In this document: in pieces, positions 30,795 to 43,377 of the stretch | Position numbering within the stretch: position 1 is the first letter of the stretch | Layout: every line of letters begins with the position of its first letter | NCBI GenBank assembly: GCA_040349255.1 | Contig: JBEQUE010000206.1 | Span: 1 to 64,000 of the forward strand | Length of the DNA stretch: 64,000 nucleotides | Reading direction: 5' to 3' | DNA from: DATMER01 sp040349255 | GTDB lineage: Bacteria > Acidobacteriota > Thermoanaerobaculia > Multivoradales > UBA5704 | Made by a program: the position numbers and the translations under genes | Notes under the pieces: generated by a model | The model's input: the letters and a program-made list of their open reading frames with translations, nothing else | What the model was told of the DNA's origin: nothing | The model's database searches: none

Positions 30795-31232
30795 TTACCT
30801 CTCCTCGTACTGGCGGATGGCCTCGCGCAGCGCGTCGGGGATCGGGGTGGAGCGGCCGGTGGCGTAGTCGACCCAGACGATGACGCCGTGGCCGTCGGCC
30901 ACCCGCTCGCCCTGCTCGGTGCCGTCGCGGCGTACGATCTCGTATTCCATGCGGAAGCTGCTGCGTCCGATCTCGGATACCCGGGTCCAGACGTCGAGCT
31001 CGGCGGGGTGGTGGACCTGCCGCCGGAAGTTGAGGTGGGCGGCGGCCAGAGCGGGGCCGTGCTTCTCGCCTTCGCGATGCTCCAGCATGCGGACCGCCGC
31101 GAAGTAGCTCATGCGGGCCGACTCGCAGTAGGTGAAGTACTTCGCGTTGTTGACATGGCCCATGATGTCCATGTCTCCCCAGCGGACGGTGATGGGCTCA
31201 CGGTGTCCTCGGGGGTCCTTGCGCTCGCTCAT
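30795..31232 (-). CDS. Acyl-CoA thioesterase, hot-dog fold (4HBT family)
   Basis: The 145-residue protein has the 4HBT signature TVRWGDMDIMGHVNNAKYFTYCESARMSYF, with the catalytic Asp in GDMD, followed by LNFRRQVHHPAELDVWTRVSEIGRSSFRMEYEI. Members hydrolyse acyl-CoA or 4-hydroxybenzoyl-CoA-like thioesters. Substrate cannot be inferred. Its ATG overlaps the stop of the upstream ArsC-like gene by 4 nt. Confidence 0.9.
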   Translation of the reverse strand: MSERKDPRGHREPITVRWGDMDIMGHVNNAKYFTYCESARMSYFAAVRMLEHREGEKHGPALAAAHLNFRRQVHHPAELDVWTRVSEIGRSSFRMEYEIVRRDGTEQGERVADGHGVIVWVDYATGRSTPIPDALREAIRQYEER

Positions 31233-31558
31233 TTCGCCAGCTCCAGCAACCGCTCCGGAGGCCGCCCGACCACCGCCCGGTCTCCGGCGACCCCGATCGG
31301 ACGCTGGAGCAGGGTGGGATGGCGGGTCATGGCGGCGATCAACTCGTCATCCGGTGTGTCGCCGGTAAAGCCCAGGTCGTTCTTCCGCAGCACGTCCCGG
31401 GGCCGGAGGCCGAGTTTGCGCAGAACGTCGCGGATCTCCGTCTCGGACAGCGGCTCGCGGGTGTACTCCCGGTAGCGGTGCTCGATTCCCTTCTCGTTCA
31501 GCAAGGCGACCGCCTTGCGACAGGTGCTGCAGGTGGCGGCGCAGATGAGCTCGATCAT
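31229..31558 (-). CDS. ArsC/Spx-family thioredoxin-fold reductase
   Basis: The 109-residue protein fits glutaredoxin-linked arsenate reductase: catalytic CSTC at about residues 10-13 (ICAATCSTCRKAVALLNEKGIEH), YREYTREPLSETEI, RKLGLRPRDVLRK and LLQRPIGV. The presence of CxxC and the RPI loop allows ArsC or the related Spx/YffB group; no ars genes are nearby. The ATG at 31558 has a TAGAAT 8 nt upstream. Confidence 0.85.
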   Translation of the reverse strand: MIELICAATCSTCRKAVALLNEKGIEHRYREYTREPLSETEIRDVLRKLGLRPRDVLRKNDLGFTGDTPDDELIAAMTRHPTLLQRPIGVAGDRAVVGRPPERLLELAK

Positions 31559-31566
31559 GGGGCCTG

Positions 31567-31572
31567 ATTCTA
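31567..31572 (-). promoter_or_regulatory. Putative -10 (TAGAAT) for the ArsC-like gene
   Basis: On the minus strand TAGAAT ends 8 nt before the ATG, with CAGGCCCC between. Confidence 0.4.
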
Positions 31573-31583
31573 ATCGCTCCACC

Positions 31584-31597
31584 GTCCGTTTCCGGAC
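31584..31597. promoter_or_regulatory. Inverted repeat GTCCG-TTTC-CGGAC, candidate enhancer for the sigma-54 activator
   Basis: A perfect 5-bp dyad lies about 75 bp upstream of the -24 element, within the usual range for an NtrC-type upstream activating sequence. A second, weaker dyad (CGGA-CGCT-TCCG) follows near 31612. Confidence 0.4.
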
Positions 31598-31671
31598 ACC
31601 CCGCCCGCCAGCGGACGCTTCCGGGCCCCTTCCGTTTGCCGCATTCTCCATGAAATCAATGACTTGGCCCG

Positions 31672-31687
31672 TGGCACGCCCCGTGCT
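31672..31687 (+). promoter_or_regulatory. Sigma-54 promoter (TGGCAC-N5-GTGCT)
   Basis: TGGCAC at 31672-31677 and GTGCT at 31683-31687 have the invariant GG/GC spacing of a -24/-12 promoter, with one mismatch from TTGC. It lies 32 nt before the ATG of the exporter operon, which itself encodes a sigma-54 activator. Confidence 0.75.
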
Positions 31688-31719
31688 CCTTCCGGCTTCC
31701 GACCGAGGGAGAACGAAAC

Positions 31720-32961
31720 ATGGACCGCGAGCTGGATGTGAGCCTTCAACGGCGCCGGATCGGGCGCAGGATCGCCTGGGGGATCGGAGGGCTGGGCCTC
31801 TTCGCGGCCGTCCTCGTGCTCCTGCCCGGCTGGCTCCGGCCGTCCGTCGAGCGCGACCGCATCCGGATCGGTCGGGTGGATCGCGGACCGGTCGAGGGCA
31901 TCGTCGAGGCGTCCGGCACCGTCATCCCCGCGTTCGAGAGCGTGGTGTCGAGCCCGGTCGACGCGCGTGTCGAGAAGATCCTCAAGCGGCCGGGCGAGGC
32001 CGTCCGGGCCGGCGAGGAGATCCTCCGGCTCGACACCTCCGCCTCGCGGCTCGCGCTGGAGACCATCGAGGACAACCTCGCGCGCAAGGCCAACGAGCAG
32101 CAGCAGGTCCGGCTCGCGCTCGACAAGAGCCTCAACGACCTGCGCGGCAGCATCGAGTCCGGCCGCCTCGACGCCGAGGCCGCCGAGTATCGGGCCGAGC
32201 AGAACCGCAGGCTCAGGACCGACGGGCTGGTCTCCGAGCAGAGCCTCAAGGCCTCCGAGGTCGAGGCGAAGAAGGCCCGCATCGGGCTCGACCGCCTCCA
32301 GGATTCGGTGGCCGGCGAGCGCCAGGCCGCCCAGGCCCGGCTCGACGGCCTGGAGCTCGACCTCCGCACGCTGCGCAAGGAGCGCGACGAGGCCCGGCGC
32401 CAGCTCGAGCTCGCCACCACGCGCTCGGACCGCGCCGGCGTCCTCACCTGGGTCGTGCCGCAGGAAGGCGCCACCGTCCGCAACGGCGAGGTCGTCGCGC
32501 GCATCGCCGACCTCGACTCGTTCCGCGTCGAAGCCACGGTGTCGGACGTCCACTCCTCGCACCTGGCCCCGGGCCTGCCGGTGCGCGTGATGATCGACGG
32601 CCGGCCGCTTCCGGGGCGGCTCGCGAACGTCTATCCGACGATCGAGAACGGCGCCGTCCGGTTTGCGGTGGATCTCGACGACGCGCGCCATCCCAAGCTG
32701 CGCAACAACCTGCGCGCCGACGTCCTCGTGGTGACCGCCTCGCGCGCCAACGCGCTGCGGGTGCCCAAGGGCGCCGCGCAGGGCGGTGCGACCGCAACGG
32801 TCTTCGTGGTCTGCGGCGACCGCGCGGTGCGCCGGACCGTGCGCTTCGGCGTGTCCGGCTACGAGCACCTCGAAGTCCTCGACGGGCTTTCGGAAGGGGA
32901 GGACGTGATCCTCTCCGACATGAGCGATTACCAGCACCTGGAGCAGGTGAGCCTCGAATAA
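31720..32961 (+). CDS. MacA/HlyD-type periplasmic adaptor of an ABC exporter
   Basis: The 413-residue membrane fusion protein has one N-terminal helix (about residues 17-37), a lipoyl/barrel-sandwich half (GIVEASGTVIPAFESVVSSPVDARVEKI...), a long coiled-coil hairpin (about 110-235), the second half motif DRAGVLTWVVPQEGATVRNGEVVARIADL, and a beta-barrel domain. It bridges the inner-membrane pump to an outer-membrane channel, which is not encoded here. It is the first gene of a six-gene operon with a sigma-54 promoter. Start support is GAGGGAGAACG before the ATG. Confidence 0.92.
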   Translation: MDRELDVSLQRRRIGRRIAWGIGGLGLFAAVLVLLPGWLRPSVERDRIRIGRVDRGPVEGIVEASGTVIPAFESVVSSPVDARVEKILKRPGEAVRAGEEILRLDTSASRLALETIEDNLARKANEQQQVRLALDKSLNDLRGSIESGRLDAEAAEYRAEQNRRLRTDGLVSEQSLKASEVEAKKARIGLDRLQDSVAGERQAAQARLDGLELDLRTLRKERDEARRQLELATTRSDRAGVLTWVVPQEGATVRNGEVVARIADLDSFRVEATVSDVHSSHLAPGLPVRVMIDGRPLPGRLANVYPTIENGAVRFAVDLDDARHPKLRNNLRADVLVVTASRANALRVPKGAAQGGATATVFVVCGDRAVRRTVRFGVSGYEHLEVLDGLSEGEDVILSDMSDYQHLEQVSLE

Positions 32962-32974
32962 GAGGGAGAAAAAC

Positions 32975-33636
<662 letters not shown>

Positions 33637-33640
<4 letters not shown>

Positions 33641-34899
33641 TGATCAGGAACTACCTGAAGGTCGCCCTGAAGGTCCTGGCGCGGCGGAAATTCTTTACCT
33701 TCATCAGCCTGTTCGGGATCAGCGTCACGCTGCTCGTGCTTCTGGTGGCCGCCGCGGTCTTCGATCACGCGCTCTCGCCGCAGGAGCCCGAGACGCGCAG
33801 CGACCGGACGCTCGGCGTCTACGACCTGGCCATGACGGGACCCCACAATGTCCAGTCGTCCGAACCCGGGTACGGCTTCCTCGAGCGCTACGTGCGCCCG
33901 CTCGCGGCGCTGCCCGGCGTGGAGGCCCTGTCGTTCATCTCGACGCCGCAGGGCGCGGTCGCCTATCTCGACGGAAAGAAGATCGAATCGCGGCTCCGGC
34001 GCACGGACGGCGAGTTCTGGAAGATCCTGGACTTCCGTTTCCTCGAAGGCGGGCCCTTCACGCCGGAGGACGAGCGCGACGCCCGCTTCGTCGCGGTGAT
34101 CAACGAGACCACGCGCGGGCGCTTTTTCGGCGGCCGGCCGGCGGTCGGGAAGACGATCGAGGTCGATGGCCAACGCTTCCGCGTGGTCGGCGTGGTGCCG
34201 GACGTGCCGCAGCTCCGCTTCTCGTCCGCTTCGGATCTCTGGGTGCCGATCAGCACGGCCAAGTCGAAGCTCTACCGCGACCAGTGGATGGGCGGCTTCA
34301 ACGCGCTGATCCTCGCGCGCGGCCGCGCCGACCTGCCGGCGATCCGGTCGGAATTCCAGGCCCGGCTGCGCGAAGCCGAGAAGCGCCTCCCGGACCCGAA
34401 GACCTACCAGACGCTGAGCTCGGGCGCCGACACGCTGTTCGAGGCCCACATCCGTCAGTTCAGCCCGGGCGGCCACATGAACCCGCCCACACCGGGCCGG
34501 GTGAAGGCGGTGCTCTTCCTGCTCATGCTGCTCTTCATGCTGCTGCCCACCCTGAACCTGGTGAACATCAACCTGAGCCGCATCCTCGACCGGGCGTCCG
34601 AGATCGGCGTGCGCAAGGCGTTCGGCGCCTCGTCGCGCACGCTCGTCGGGCAGTTCGTGATCGAAAACCTTGTCATCACCCTGCTCGGCGCGGGGCTCGG
34701 CCTGCTTCTCGCGGTACCGGTGCTCTCGGCGCTCAACGCGAGCGGAGCCCTGCCATACGCCCGGCTGGCGGTGAATTTCCGGGTGTTCCTCTACGGCCTC
34801 GCGATGGCCGTGTTCTTCGGCGTGCTCTCGGGGGTCTACCCGGCCTGGCGCATGTCGAAGCTCCACCCTGTGCAGGCTCTCCGCGGGAGGTCGGTATGA
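33637..34899 (+). CDS. FtsX/MacB-like ABC permease, first copy
   Basis: The 420-residue protein has the MacB/FtsX layout: one N-terminal helix (FTFISLFGISVTLLVLLVAAAVF), a large periplasmic MacB_PCD domain with the motif VGKTIEVDGQRFRVVGVVPDV, and three C-terminal helices with RASEIGVRKAFGASSRTLVGQFVIENLVITLLGAGLGLLLAV. It overlaps the second permease gene by 4 nt, so the functional pump is probably a heterodimer. Confidence 0.93.
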
Positions 34900-36098
34900 C
34901 GCGTCATCTGTTCAAGCTGGTATGGAACCGCAAGCGCACGAACGGCCTCATGATCCTGGAGATCTTCTTCTCCTTCCTGGTCGTGTTCGTGGTCTCGACG
35001 CTGGGCATCTACTTCTGGGACAACTACCGGCAGCCGCTCGGCTACTCCTGGGAGAACGTGTGGCGGGTCTCGATGGAGATGAACCAGGGCGACCAGGACG
35101 GCGACGACCTGAAGGCCGAGCGCCTGAAGACGCTCGACCGACTGCTGAGAGAGGCCGAGTCGCTGGCGCCCGTCGAGTCGGCGGCCGCGGCCATGGTGAG
35201 CCCCTTCGACCAGGGCGGCTGGACGAGCGCTACGACCATCAACGGCAAGTCGGTCGACTACGAGGCCGACGCCGTCACCCCGAAGTTCGCCGACGTGATG
35301 GGGCTCGAGGTCGTCTCCGGCCGCTGGTTCGAGGAGGCGGACTCCGCGCTCGCCTGGGACCCGGTGGTGATCGACCAGGAGCTCGCCCGCGCGGTGTACG
35401 GCGAGCGGGATGCGGTCGGGCAGGCGTTCGGCGAGCCCGCCCCGTCCGAGCGGTCGAGGCGCGTCGTCGGCGTGGTGCGCGAGTTCCGCAAGGGAGGCGA
35501 GCTGTCGGCCCGGTCGAACTTCCTGTTCGAAAACCTGCGGCTCGACCGGGCGTCCTGGTTCCAGCCGCGGTCGATCCTGGTCAAGGTCAGGCCCGGCACG
35601 CCGGCGCAGTTCGAGGAGGAGCTGACCGCGCGGCTCCAGGCCGTGGCGCCCGAGTGGTCGTTCCGGATCAAGCCGCTCTCCCAGGTCCGGCGGGCCACGT
35701 TCCGGGAGCTGCTGGCGCCGCTCGCGGCCGGCGGGACCGTGGCGTTCTTCCTGCTCCTCATGGTGGCGCTCGGCCTGCTCGGGGTGCTGTGGCAGAATCT
35801 CCTCCAGCGCACCCGGGAGCTGGGCCTGCGCCGGGCGGCGGGCGCCTCGCGCGCGGAGGTCCACCGGCAGGTGCTCTGGGAGCAGCTCATCCTGACGAGC
35901 TTCGGAGTCCTGCTGGGAGCGGTCGTGGTGATTCAGGTGCCGCTGCTCGACCTGGTCGGCTTCATCCGGCCGGCGGTGTTCGCGGCCGGGCTCCTCTTCG
36001 CCATGGCAGCCATCTACCTCCTCTCCGCGCTCTGCGCCGTGTATCCGAGCGCGCTGGCGAGCCGGGTCCAGCCCGCGGAGGCGCTGCGCTACGAATAG
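34896..36098 (+). CDS. FtsX/MacB-like ABC permease, second copy
   Basis: The 400-residue product has the same layout as its neighbour but is divergent: N-terminal helix LMILEIFFSFLVVFVVSTLGIYF, periplasmic domain with ERDAVGQAFGEPAPSERSRRVVGVVREF, and C-terminal FtsX segment RTRELGLRRAAGASRAEVHRQVLWEQLILTSFGVLLGAVVV. The ATG overlaps the upstream stop and has GGGAGG before it. It would pair with the first permease. Confidence 0.93.
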   Translation: MTRHLFKLVWNRKRTNGLMILEIFFSFLVVFVVSTLGIYFWDNYRQPLGYSWENVWRVSMEMNQGDQDGDDLKAERLKTLDRLLREAESLAPVESAAAAMVSPFDQGGWTSATTINGKSVDYEADAVTPKFADVMGLEVVSGRWFEEADSALAWDPVVIDQELARAVYGERDAVGQAFGEPAPSERSRRVVGVVREFRKGGELSARSNFLFENLRLDRASWFQPRSILVKVRPGTPAQFEEELTARLQAVAPEWSFRIKPLSQVRRATFRELLAPLAAGGTVAFFLLLMVALGLLGVLWQNLLQRTRELGLRRAAGASRAEVHRQVLWEQLILTSFGVLLGAVVVIQVPLLDLVGFIRPAVFAAGLLFAMAAIYLLSALCAVYPSALASRVQPAEALRYE

Positions 36099-36102
36099 CA
36101 AC

Positions 36103-37482
36103 ATGATCCTGATCGCGGACGACGACCCGTCGGTGGCCGCCTCGCTCGGCCTCCTCCTGAAGCGCCACGGCCAGCCGACGCTGGCCGCCCGGTCGCAGGA
36201 GGAGGCCCTCCGCCTGCTCGACGCGGAGGGCGACCGGATCGCGCTGGTGCTCCAGGACATGAATTTCTCGCGCGGCACCGCGGGCGAGGAGGGGCTGGAG
36301 CTGCTGCGCGAGATCCGCCGCCGCCGGCCGCAGCTCCCGGTCATCCTGATCACCGCCTGGGGCTCGATCGCGCTCGCGGTCGAGGGTATGAAGGCCGGCG
36401 CCGCCGACTTCGTGACCAAGCCGTGGAGCAACGCGCAGCTCCTCCAGTCCGTGGACACCGCGCTGTCGCTCGCCCGCTCGGGAGACGCGAAGGCGGCGCC
36501 GGCGAGCCGCGAGGAGCTCGACCGCCGGTTCGACTTCGGCGGTCTGATCGGCCAGGACCCGCGGTTCCTCAAGATCCTGGAGGTGATCGGCCGGGTGGCG
36601 CCCACGGACGCCTCGGTCCTCGTCACCGGAGAGAGCGGCACGGGCAAGGAGCTGGCCGCCGAGGCCATCCACCGCAACAGCCGGCGCAGGAACGGGCCGT
36701 TCGTGAAGGTGAACCTGGGCGGTATCTCTTCGACTCTGTTCGAAAGCGAGATGTTCGGCCACGTCAAGGGCGCGTTCACCGACGCCCGGGCCGACCGCAA
36801 GGGCCGCTTCGAGATGGCCCACGGCGGCACGATCTTCCTGGACGAGATCGGCGAGATCGATCCGAGCGCCCAGGTGAAGCTCCTGCGCGTGCTCCAGGAC
36901 CGCTCGTACGAGGTACTCGGCTCCAGCATCACCCGGACCGTGGACGTGCGGGTGGTCTCGGCGACGAACCGCGACCTCGGCGAGCAGGTGGCCCGCGGGC
37001 TGTTCCGCGAGGACCTGCTTTATCGGCTGAATCTCATCGCCATCCGCCTGCCGCCGCTGCGCGAGCGCCGGACGGACATCCCCGTGCTGGCCCGGCATTT
37101 CCTGGACGCCTCCACCCAAGTGTATCGGCGAGGAGCCGAGGTCTCGATCTCCGACCGTGCGCTCGACTGGCTCCGGGACCAGAGCTGGCCGGGCAACATC
37201 CGGCAGCTCAAACAGACCCTGGAGCGCGCCGCGCTGGTCCTGGACGGCGACGTCCTGGACGTGGACGACCTGCTCGCGCTCTCCGACCTGGAGACCCGGG
37301 CCGCCCGCGACCCGAACGCGCTGCCGAGCCCGGGCAGCATGACGCTCGACGAGATGGAGAAGGCCATGATCGTCAAGTGCCTGCGGCACTACGAGGGCAA
37401 TGTCACGCGCGTGGCCGAGGCACTCGGACTGTCGCGGGCGGCGCTCTACCGGCGGTTCGAAAAGTACGGGCTGCAACCGTGA
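36103..37482 (+). CDS. NtrC-family sigma-54-dependent response regulator
   Basis: The 459-residue protein has a receiver domain (phosphoacceptor Asp in LVLQDMNFSR, conserved KP in VTKPW). A AAA+ domain follows with GESGTGKELAAEAIH and the sigma-54 contact loop reading GAFTDA rather than GAFTGA. A Fis-type HTH ends it (EGNVTRVAEALGLSRAALYRRFEKYGL). It activates sigma-54 promoters when phosphorylated. It lies downstream of the exporter genes and upstream of its kinase (GTGA overlap), so it most likely drives the promoter before the operon. Confidence 0.95.
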   Translation: MILIADDDPSVAASLGLLLKRHGQPTLAARSQEEALRLLDAEGDRIALVLQDMNFSRGTAGEEGLELLREIRRRRPQLPVILITAWGSIALAVEGMKAGAADFVTKPWSNAQLLQSVDTALSLARSGDAKAAPASREELDRRFDFGGLIGQDPRFLKILEVIGRVAPTDASVLVTGESGTGKELAAEAIHRNSRRRNGPFVKVNLGGISSTLFESEMFGHVKGAFTDARADRKGRFEMAHGGTIFLDEIGEIDPSAQVKLLRVLQDRSYEVLGSSITRTVDVRVVSATNRDLGEQVARGLFREDLLYRLNLIAIRLPPLRERRTDIPVLARHFLDASTQVYRRGAEVSISDRALDWLRDQSWPGNIRQLKQTLERAALVLDGDVLDVDDLLALSDLETRAARDPNALPSPGSMTLDEMEKAMIVKCLRHYEGNVTRVAEALGLSRAALYRRFEKYGLQP

Positions 37483-38777
37483 AAGTGAGCCTGCGCGCCA
37501 AGGTCGTCCTCTACCTGGTCCTGATCCACGCCGTCCTGGGCGCGATCTCGGTCGTGGCGCTGCGGGAGAGCCGCTGGCTGCTGCTCGCGGTGGAGGGCCT
37601 GTTCGTGCTCTCGATCGCGCTCGGCTGGATGCTCGTGCGGTCGTTCTTCGTGCCGCTCGACCTGATCCGCACCGGCGCGGAGCTGATGAGCGAGCGCGAT
37701 TTCTCGTCGCGGTTCCGCGAGGTGGGGCAGCCGGAGATGGACGCCCTGATCCGGATCTACAACGAGATGTCCGAGCGCCTCCGGGACGAGCGGCTGCGGC
37801 TCCAGGAGCAGAACTACTTCCTCGACCGTCTCCTGGCCGCCTCGCCGGCCGGCGTCCTGACGCTCGACTTCGACGGCCGGCTGAGCGCGATCAACCCGAG
37901 CGCCCGGAAGCTCCTCCAGGTGGAGGGGAATGTCCAGGGTCTGGCGCTCGCCGGCCTCGGGCCGCTCGGCGCGGAGCTGGCCGGCGTGCCGTCGGGGGAG
38001 TCGCGGGTGGTCGCCGACGGTCCGCGGCGGCTCAAGGTGTCGCGGGCCGAGCTCTTCGACCGCGGTTTTTCCCGCAGCTTCCTGCTGGTCGAGGAGCTGA
38101 CCGAGGAGCTGCGGGCGTCGGAGAAGGCGGCCTATGGCAAGCTGATCCGGATGATGTCGCACGAGGTCAACAACTCGGTGGGTCCGGTGTCGTCGCTCCT
38201 CGACTCGTTCCGCGGCTACAGCTCGGCGCTCGGCGACGAGGACCGGCGCGACTTCGAGGAGGCGATCGACGTGGCCGTGGCGCGGATGCGGCGCCTCTCC
38301 GCCTTCATGAACGGCTTCGCCGAGGTGGTCCGCCTGCCCGAGCCCGACCGCCGGCCGTGCGACCTGCGCCGGCTGCTCGACGAGATCGTCCTCCTGCTCC
38401 GGCCCGAGCTGGAGCGCCGGCGCATCCGGGCGGAGTGGGGGACCACCGAAACGGTTCCGTCGGTCGATCTGGACCGGAACCAGATCGAGCAGGTGCTGGT
38501 GAACGTGCTCCGGAACGCGATGGAGTCGATCGGCGAGGACGGGCGTATCGGCCTGCGGCTCTTCCTGGACGGAGATCGGACGGTCCTGACCGTCTCGGAC
38601 ACGGGTCCGGGCATCCCCGAAGACGTCCGTCCGCTGCTCTTCACCCCGTTCTTCAGCACGAAACGGGACGGCCGCGGCCTGGGCCTGACCCTGGTCCGGG
38701 AGATCCTGGCCGCCCACGAAGCCCGGTTCGGTCTGGAAAACCGGAATGGAGGAGCCGAGTTCCGGGTTCGCTTCTGA
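37479..38777 (+). CDS. Sensor histidine kinase with HAMP and PAS
   Basis: The 432-residue kinase starts at a GTG overlapping the regulator stop. It has two N-terminal membrane helices with a very short periplasmic loop (residues ~8-55), HAMP and PAS-like regions (AASPAGVLTLDFDGRLSAINPSARKLL), the H-box MMSHEVNNSVGPVSSLL, and N/G boxes VLRNAMESIGED, VSDTGPGIP and DGRGLGLTLVREIL. The short loop suggests that it senses the membrane or the pump rather than a periplasmic ligand. It is the cognate kinase of the NtrC-type regulator. Confidence 0.93.
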   Translation: MKVSLRAKVVLYLVLIHAVLGAISVVALRESRWLLLAVEGLFVLSIALGWMLVRSFFVPLDLIRTGAELMSERDFSSRFREVGQPEMDALIRIYNEMSERLRDERLRLQEQNYFLDRLLAASPAGVLTLDFDGRLSAINPSARKLLQVEGNVQGLALAGLGPLGAELAGVPSGESRVVADGPRRLKVSRAELFDRGFSRSFLLVEELTEELRASEKAAYGKLIRMMSHEVNNSVGPVSSLLDSFRGYSSALGDEDRRDFEEAIDVAVARMRRLSAFMNGFAEVVRLPEPDRRPCDLRRLLDEIVLLLRPELERRRIRAEWGTTETVPSVDLDRNQIEQVLVNVLRNAMESIGEDGRIGLRLFLDGDRTVLTVSDTGPGIPEDVRPLLFTPFFSTKRDGRGLGLTLVREILAAHEARFGLENRNGGAEFRVRF

Positions 38778-38805
38778 AGTTATACTTCGTGGTTTGGGAC
38801 CCGGC

Positions 38806-40815
38806 ATGGACGAAGAGCTTTCCTGGGCGCTGCCCGACGACGACGAGGAGCGCGGTGAGACCCTGTCTCCCGCGACGGCCTCGGCGCGCCTGGGCCCGCC
38901 CCCGTCCAGCCGCGACGAGATCCTGGGCCAGGTCGGCCTCGCCCGCCTCGCGGTCTACGACCTGGTCCGCACCAGCGTCGACGAGTTCGAGCGGGTCGCG
39001 CCCTGGAGGACTCTCTACTACCCGCCGGAGGATCCGGCGAAGTTCATCGGCATCCTGACGGCGCTCATCGAGCTGATCGAGGGTATCCCGAAGCGGGTGG
39101 CCGCGACCCTGGGCAAGGTGCCGAAGGGGGCGCCGGAGTCGGACGACGAGCCGACCCGCGAGGATATCCGTTTCATGTTCAGCGGCATCCATCACATGGT
39201 GGGGCACGACCTGAAGCGCCTGGAGAGCATCCTGGCGCCGGTGCGCGAGCGCGGCTCCGCCACACCCGGCGAGCGGCAGCTCCTCTGCGAGCTCTCCGCC
39301 GACCTCAAGGGCAAGTACGCGAGCTCCATGATGGGCGCCGCCGCGAGCCTGATCGCCCAGGGGCTGTGGAACGGCGTCGCGGTCGAGCCGGTCCTCTTCC
39401 CGGAGAAGGCGGAGGAGTTCCGCAACACCCGCGAGCTGGTGGACCTCCTGAAGGAGGTCAGCGACGCCATCAGGCAGCTCCCGGATCTGGTCCACTTCAA
39501 GGATCTGATGGATGGCTGGCAGAACGGCAGCCGGGTGGATCAGTACGCCCTGGCCGACCTGCCGAGCCTGCGCGGCAAGATCGCCAAGCTCCTCAAGGAG
39601 CGGACCCGCCGGGCGCTCTACTCCGGCGACTACCACCAGATCAGCCGCCGCGAGGTCCTGCTCTCCGAGCGCATCACCGAGATGGAGACGCTCCACCAGC
39701 GCTCCTGGTCCACGGACCACGGCGGGCAGGACCTCGCGCCGACCTTCGCGCGGCTCGTCCAGCTCACGCTGGAGACGGCCGCCGTCCTGGACGTCACCAT
39801 CCTCAAGGACCTGATCGGCGAGAAGAAGGTCGAGGGGCTGCGGGCGCGGGTGACCTCGGCGAAGACGCGGCCGGTGTCCACCGCCTCGAACCCCGGCGCC
39901 GGCCTGGACTCGCTGATCCCTCTCCTGGCCGAGGACGACCTGCGGATCTTCCTGGATCTCCTCCTGGGCGCCGTCATGCGGCGCGCCTCGCTGACCGTGA
40001 TCCTGAGGGAGTCCGAGCCGCCCGCCCCGTCCCCGCCGCCAATGCCGTCGATACCGCCAATGCCGCCGATACCGCCAATGCCGCCGATACCGCCGCCGGT
40101 CCAGGCCGCGCCGGCTCCTCCCCCGCCTCCGGTCGTGGAGGAGGCTCCACCCGGGGCCGTCCTGCCGGACATCGCGGGGGTCGACGACTGGACCCTGCCG
40201 CCGCCGAAGCCGGCCATGGACTGGAACCCGGAGCCGCCGCGGCCGGTCGATTCCTGGAACCCCGAAACGTGGAAGCAGGAGCCGTCCTGGGCCGCGCCCG
40301 CGGCCGGCTCCTGGATGCCCGAGCCCGCGCCGCCTTCGCCGGATCTCACGTCCGACGCGTGGCTCACGCCCTCGCCGTCCGTGATCGACTGGGCCCAGCC
40401 CGAGCCGGAGCCCGAGCCCGAGCCGGTCGCGACGGCTCCGGCGCCGAACAAGAGGCTGGCGCTCAAGGCGGTGTCCGACACCCTGAACGACCTCCTGGGC
40501 CCGGGCAACTCCAGCCTGAATTCCTTCAAGATGGCGCAGCGGCTGCTCAGCAAGCACAACCGCATCCCGGCGGCGATGCTCGAATCGACTCATCCGTTCA
40601 TCCGGGACGTGCAGGACCGGCTGGTGCCCTACCTGCGTCAGATCACGCCGTTCCAGGGCATCACGGACGAGGCGGTGAAGAAGCTCGAAGGCTACTGCCG
40701 CGACCTGCGCCGCTCGGATTTCGGCCCCGCGCAGCTCAAGGACGAGATCCCCAAGAAGATGGAGCGCTTCCTGCGCTTCCTCGAAGCGCTGCGGGCGGCC
40801 GTGCCCGCGCTTTGA
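38806..40815 (+). CDS. Large cytoplasmic protein of unknown function with proline-rich linker
   Basis: The family is not recognised. The 669-residue product has a helical N-terminal domain of ~400 residues (for example LGQVGLARLAVYDLVRTSVDEFERVAPWRTLYY). A Pro-rich low-complexity linker at about 405-545 holds PPMPPI tandem repeats and W-N-P-E repeats. A helical C-terminal domain of ~120 residues ends it (SLNSFKMAQRLLSKHNRIPAAMLESTHPFIRDVQ). There is no signal peptide or membrane helix. A TATACT lies upstream. It precedes leuS but has a separate promoter region. Confidence 0.6.
   Translation: MDEELSWALPDDDEERGETLSPATASARLGPPPSSRDEILGQVGLARLAVYDLVRTSVDEFERVAPWRTLYYPPEDPAKFIGILTALIELIEGIPKRVAATLGKVPKGAPESDDEPTREDIRFMFSGIHHMVGHDLKRLESILAPVRERGSATPGERQLLCELSADLKGKYASSMMGAAASLIAQGLWNGVAVEPVLFPEKAEEFRNTRELVDLLKEVSDAIRQLPDLVHFKDLMDGWQNGSRVDQYALADLPSLRGKIAKLLKERTRRALYSGDYHQISRREVLLSERITEMETLHQRSWSTDHGGQDLAPTFARLVQLTLETAAVLDVTILKDLIGEKKVEGLRARVTSAKTRPVSTASNPGAGLDSLIPLLAEDDLRIFLDLLLGAVMRRASLTVILRESEPPAPSPPPMPSIPPMPPIPPMPPIPPPVQAAPAPPPPPVVEEAPPGAVLPDIAGVDDWTLPPPKPAMDWNPEPPRPVDSWNPETWKQEPSWAAPAAGSWMPEPAPPSPDLTSDAWLTPSPSVIDWAQPEPEPEPEPVATAPAPNKRLALKAVSDTLNDLLGPGNSSLNSFKMAQRLLSKHNRIPAAMLESTHPFIRDVQDRLVPYLRQITPFQGITDEAVKKLEGYCRDLRRSDFGPAQLKDEIPKKMERFLRFLEALRAAVPAL
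40041..40094 (+). repeat. Three tandem 18-bp copies inside the proline-rich linker
   Basis: AATGCCGCCGATACCGCC is repeated at 40041, 40059 and 40077 (the first with one change) and encodes PMPPIP-type hexapeptides. This is likely a recent slippage expansion. Confidence 0.85.
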
Positions 40816-40857
40816 TCCCGTTCCCCCTCTCCCCGGGAGACGGCTTGACCGATCGGC

Positions 40858-40863
40858 TACAAT
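40858..40863 (+). promoter_or_regulatory. Putative -10 (TACAAT) for leuS
   Basis: TACAAT ends 8 nt before the leuS ATG, with CCGCCGCC between, so the transcript would be leaderless. TTGACC lies only 7 nt upstream and is too close to be its -35. Confidence 0.4.
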
Positions 40864-40871
40864 CCGCCGCC

Positions 40872-43334
<2,463 letters not shown>

Positions 43335-43377
43335 TCGTGCTATTCTCCCGGTGGCTTCACCACCTCAGGAGATCTGC

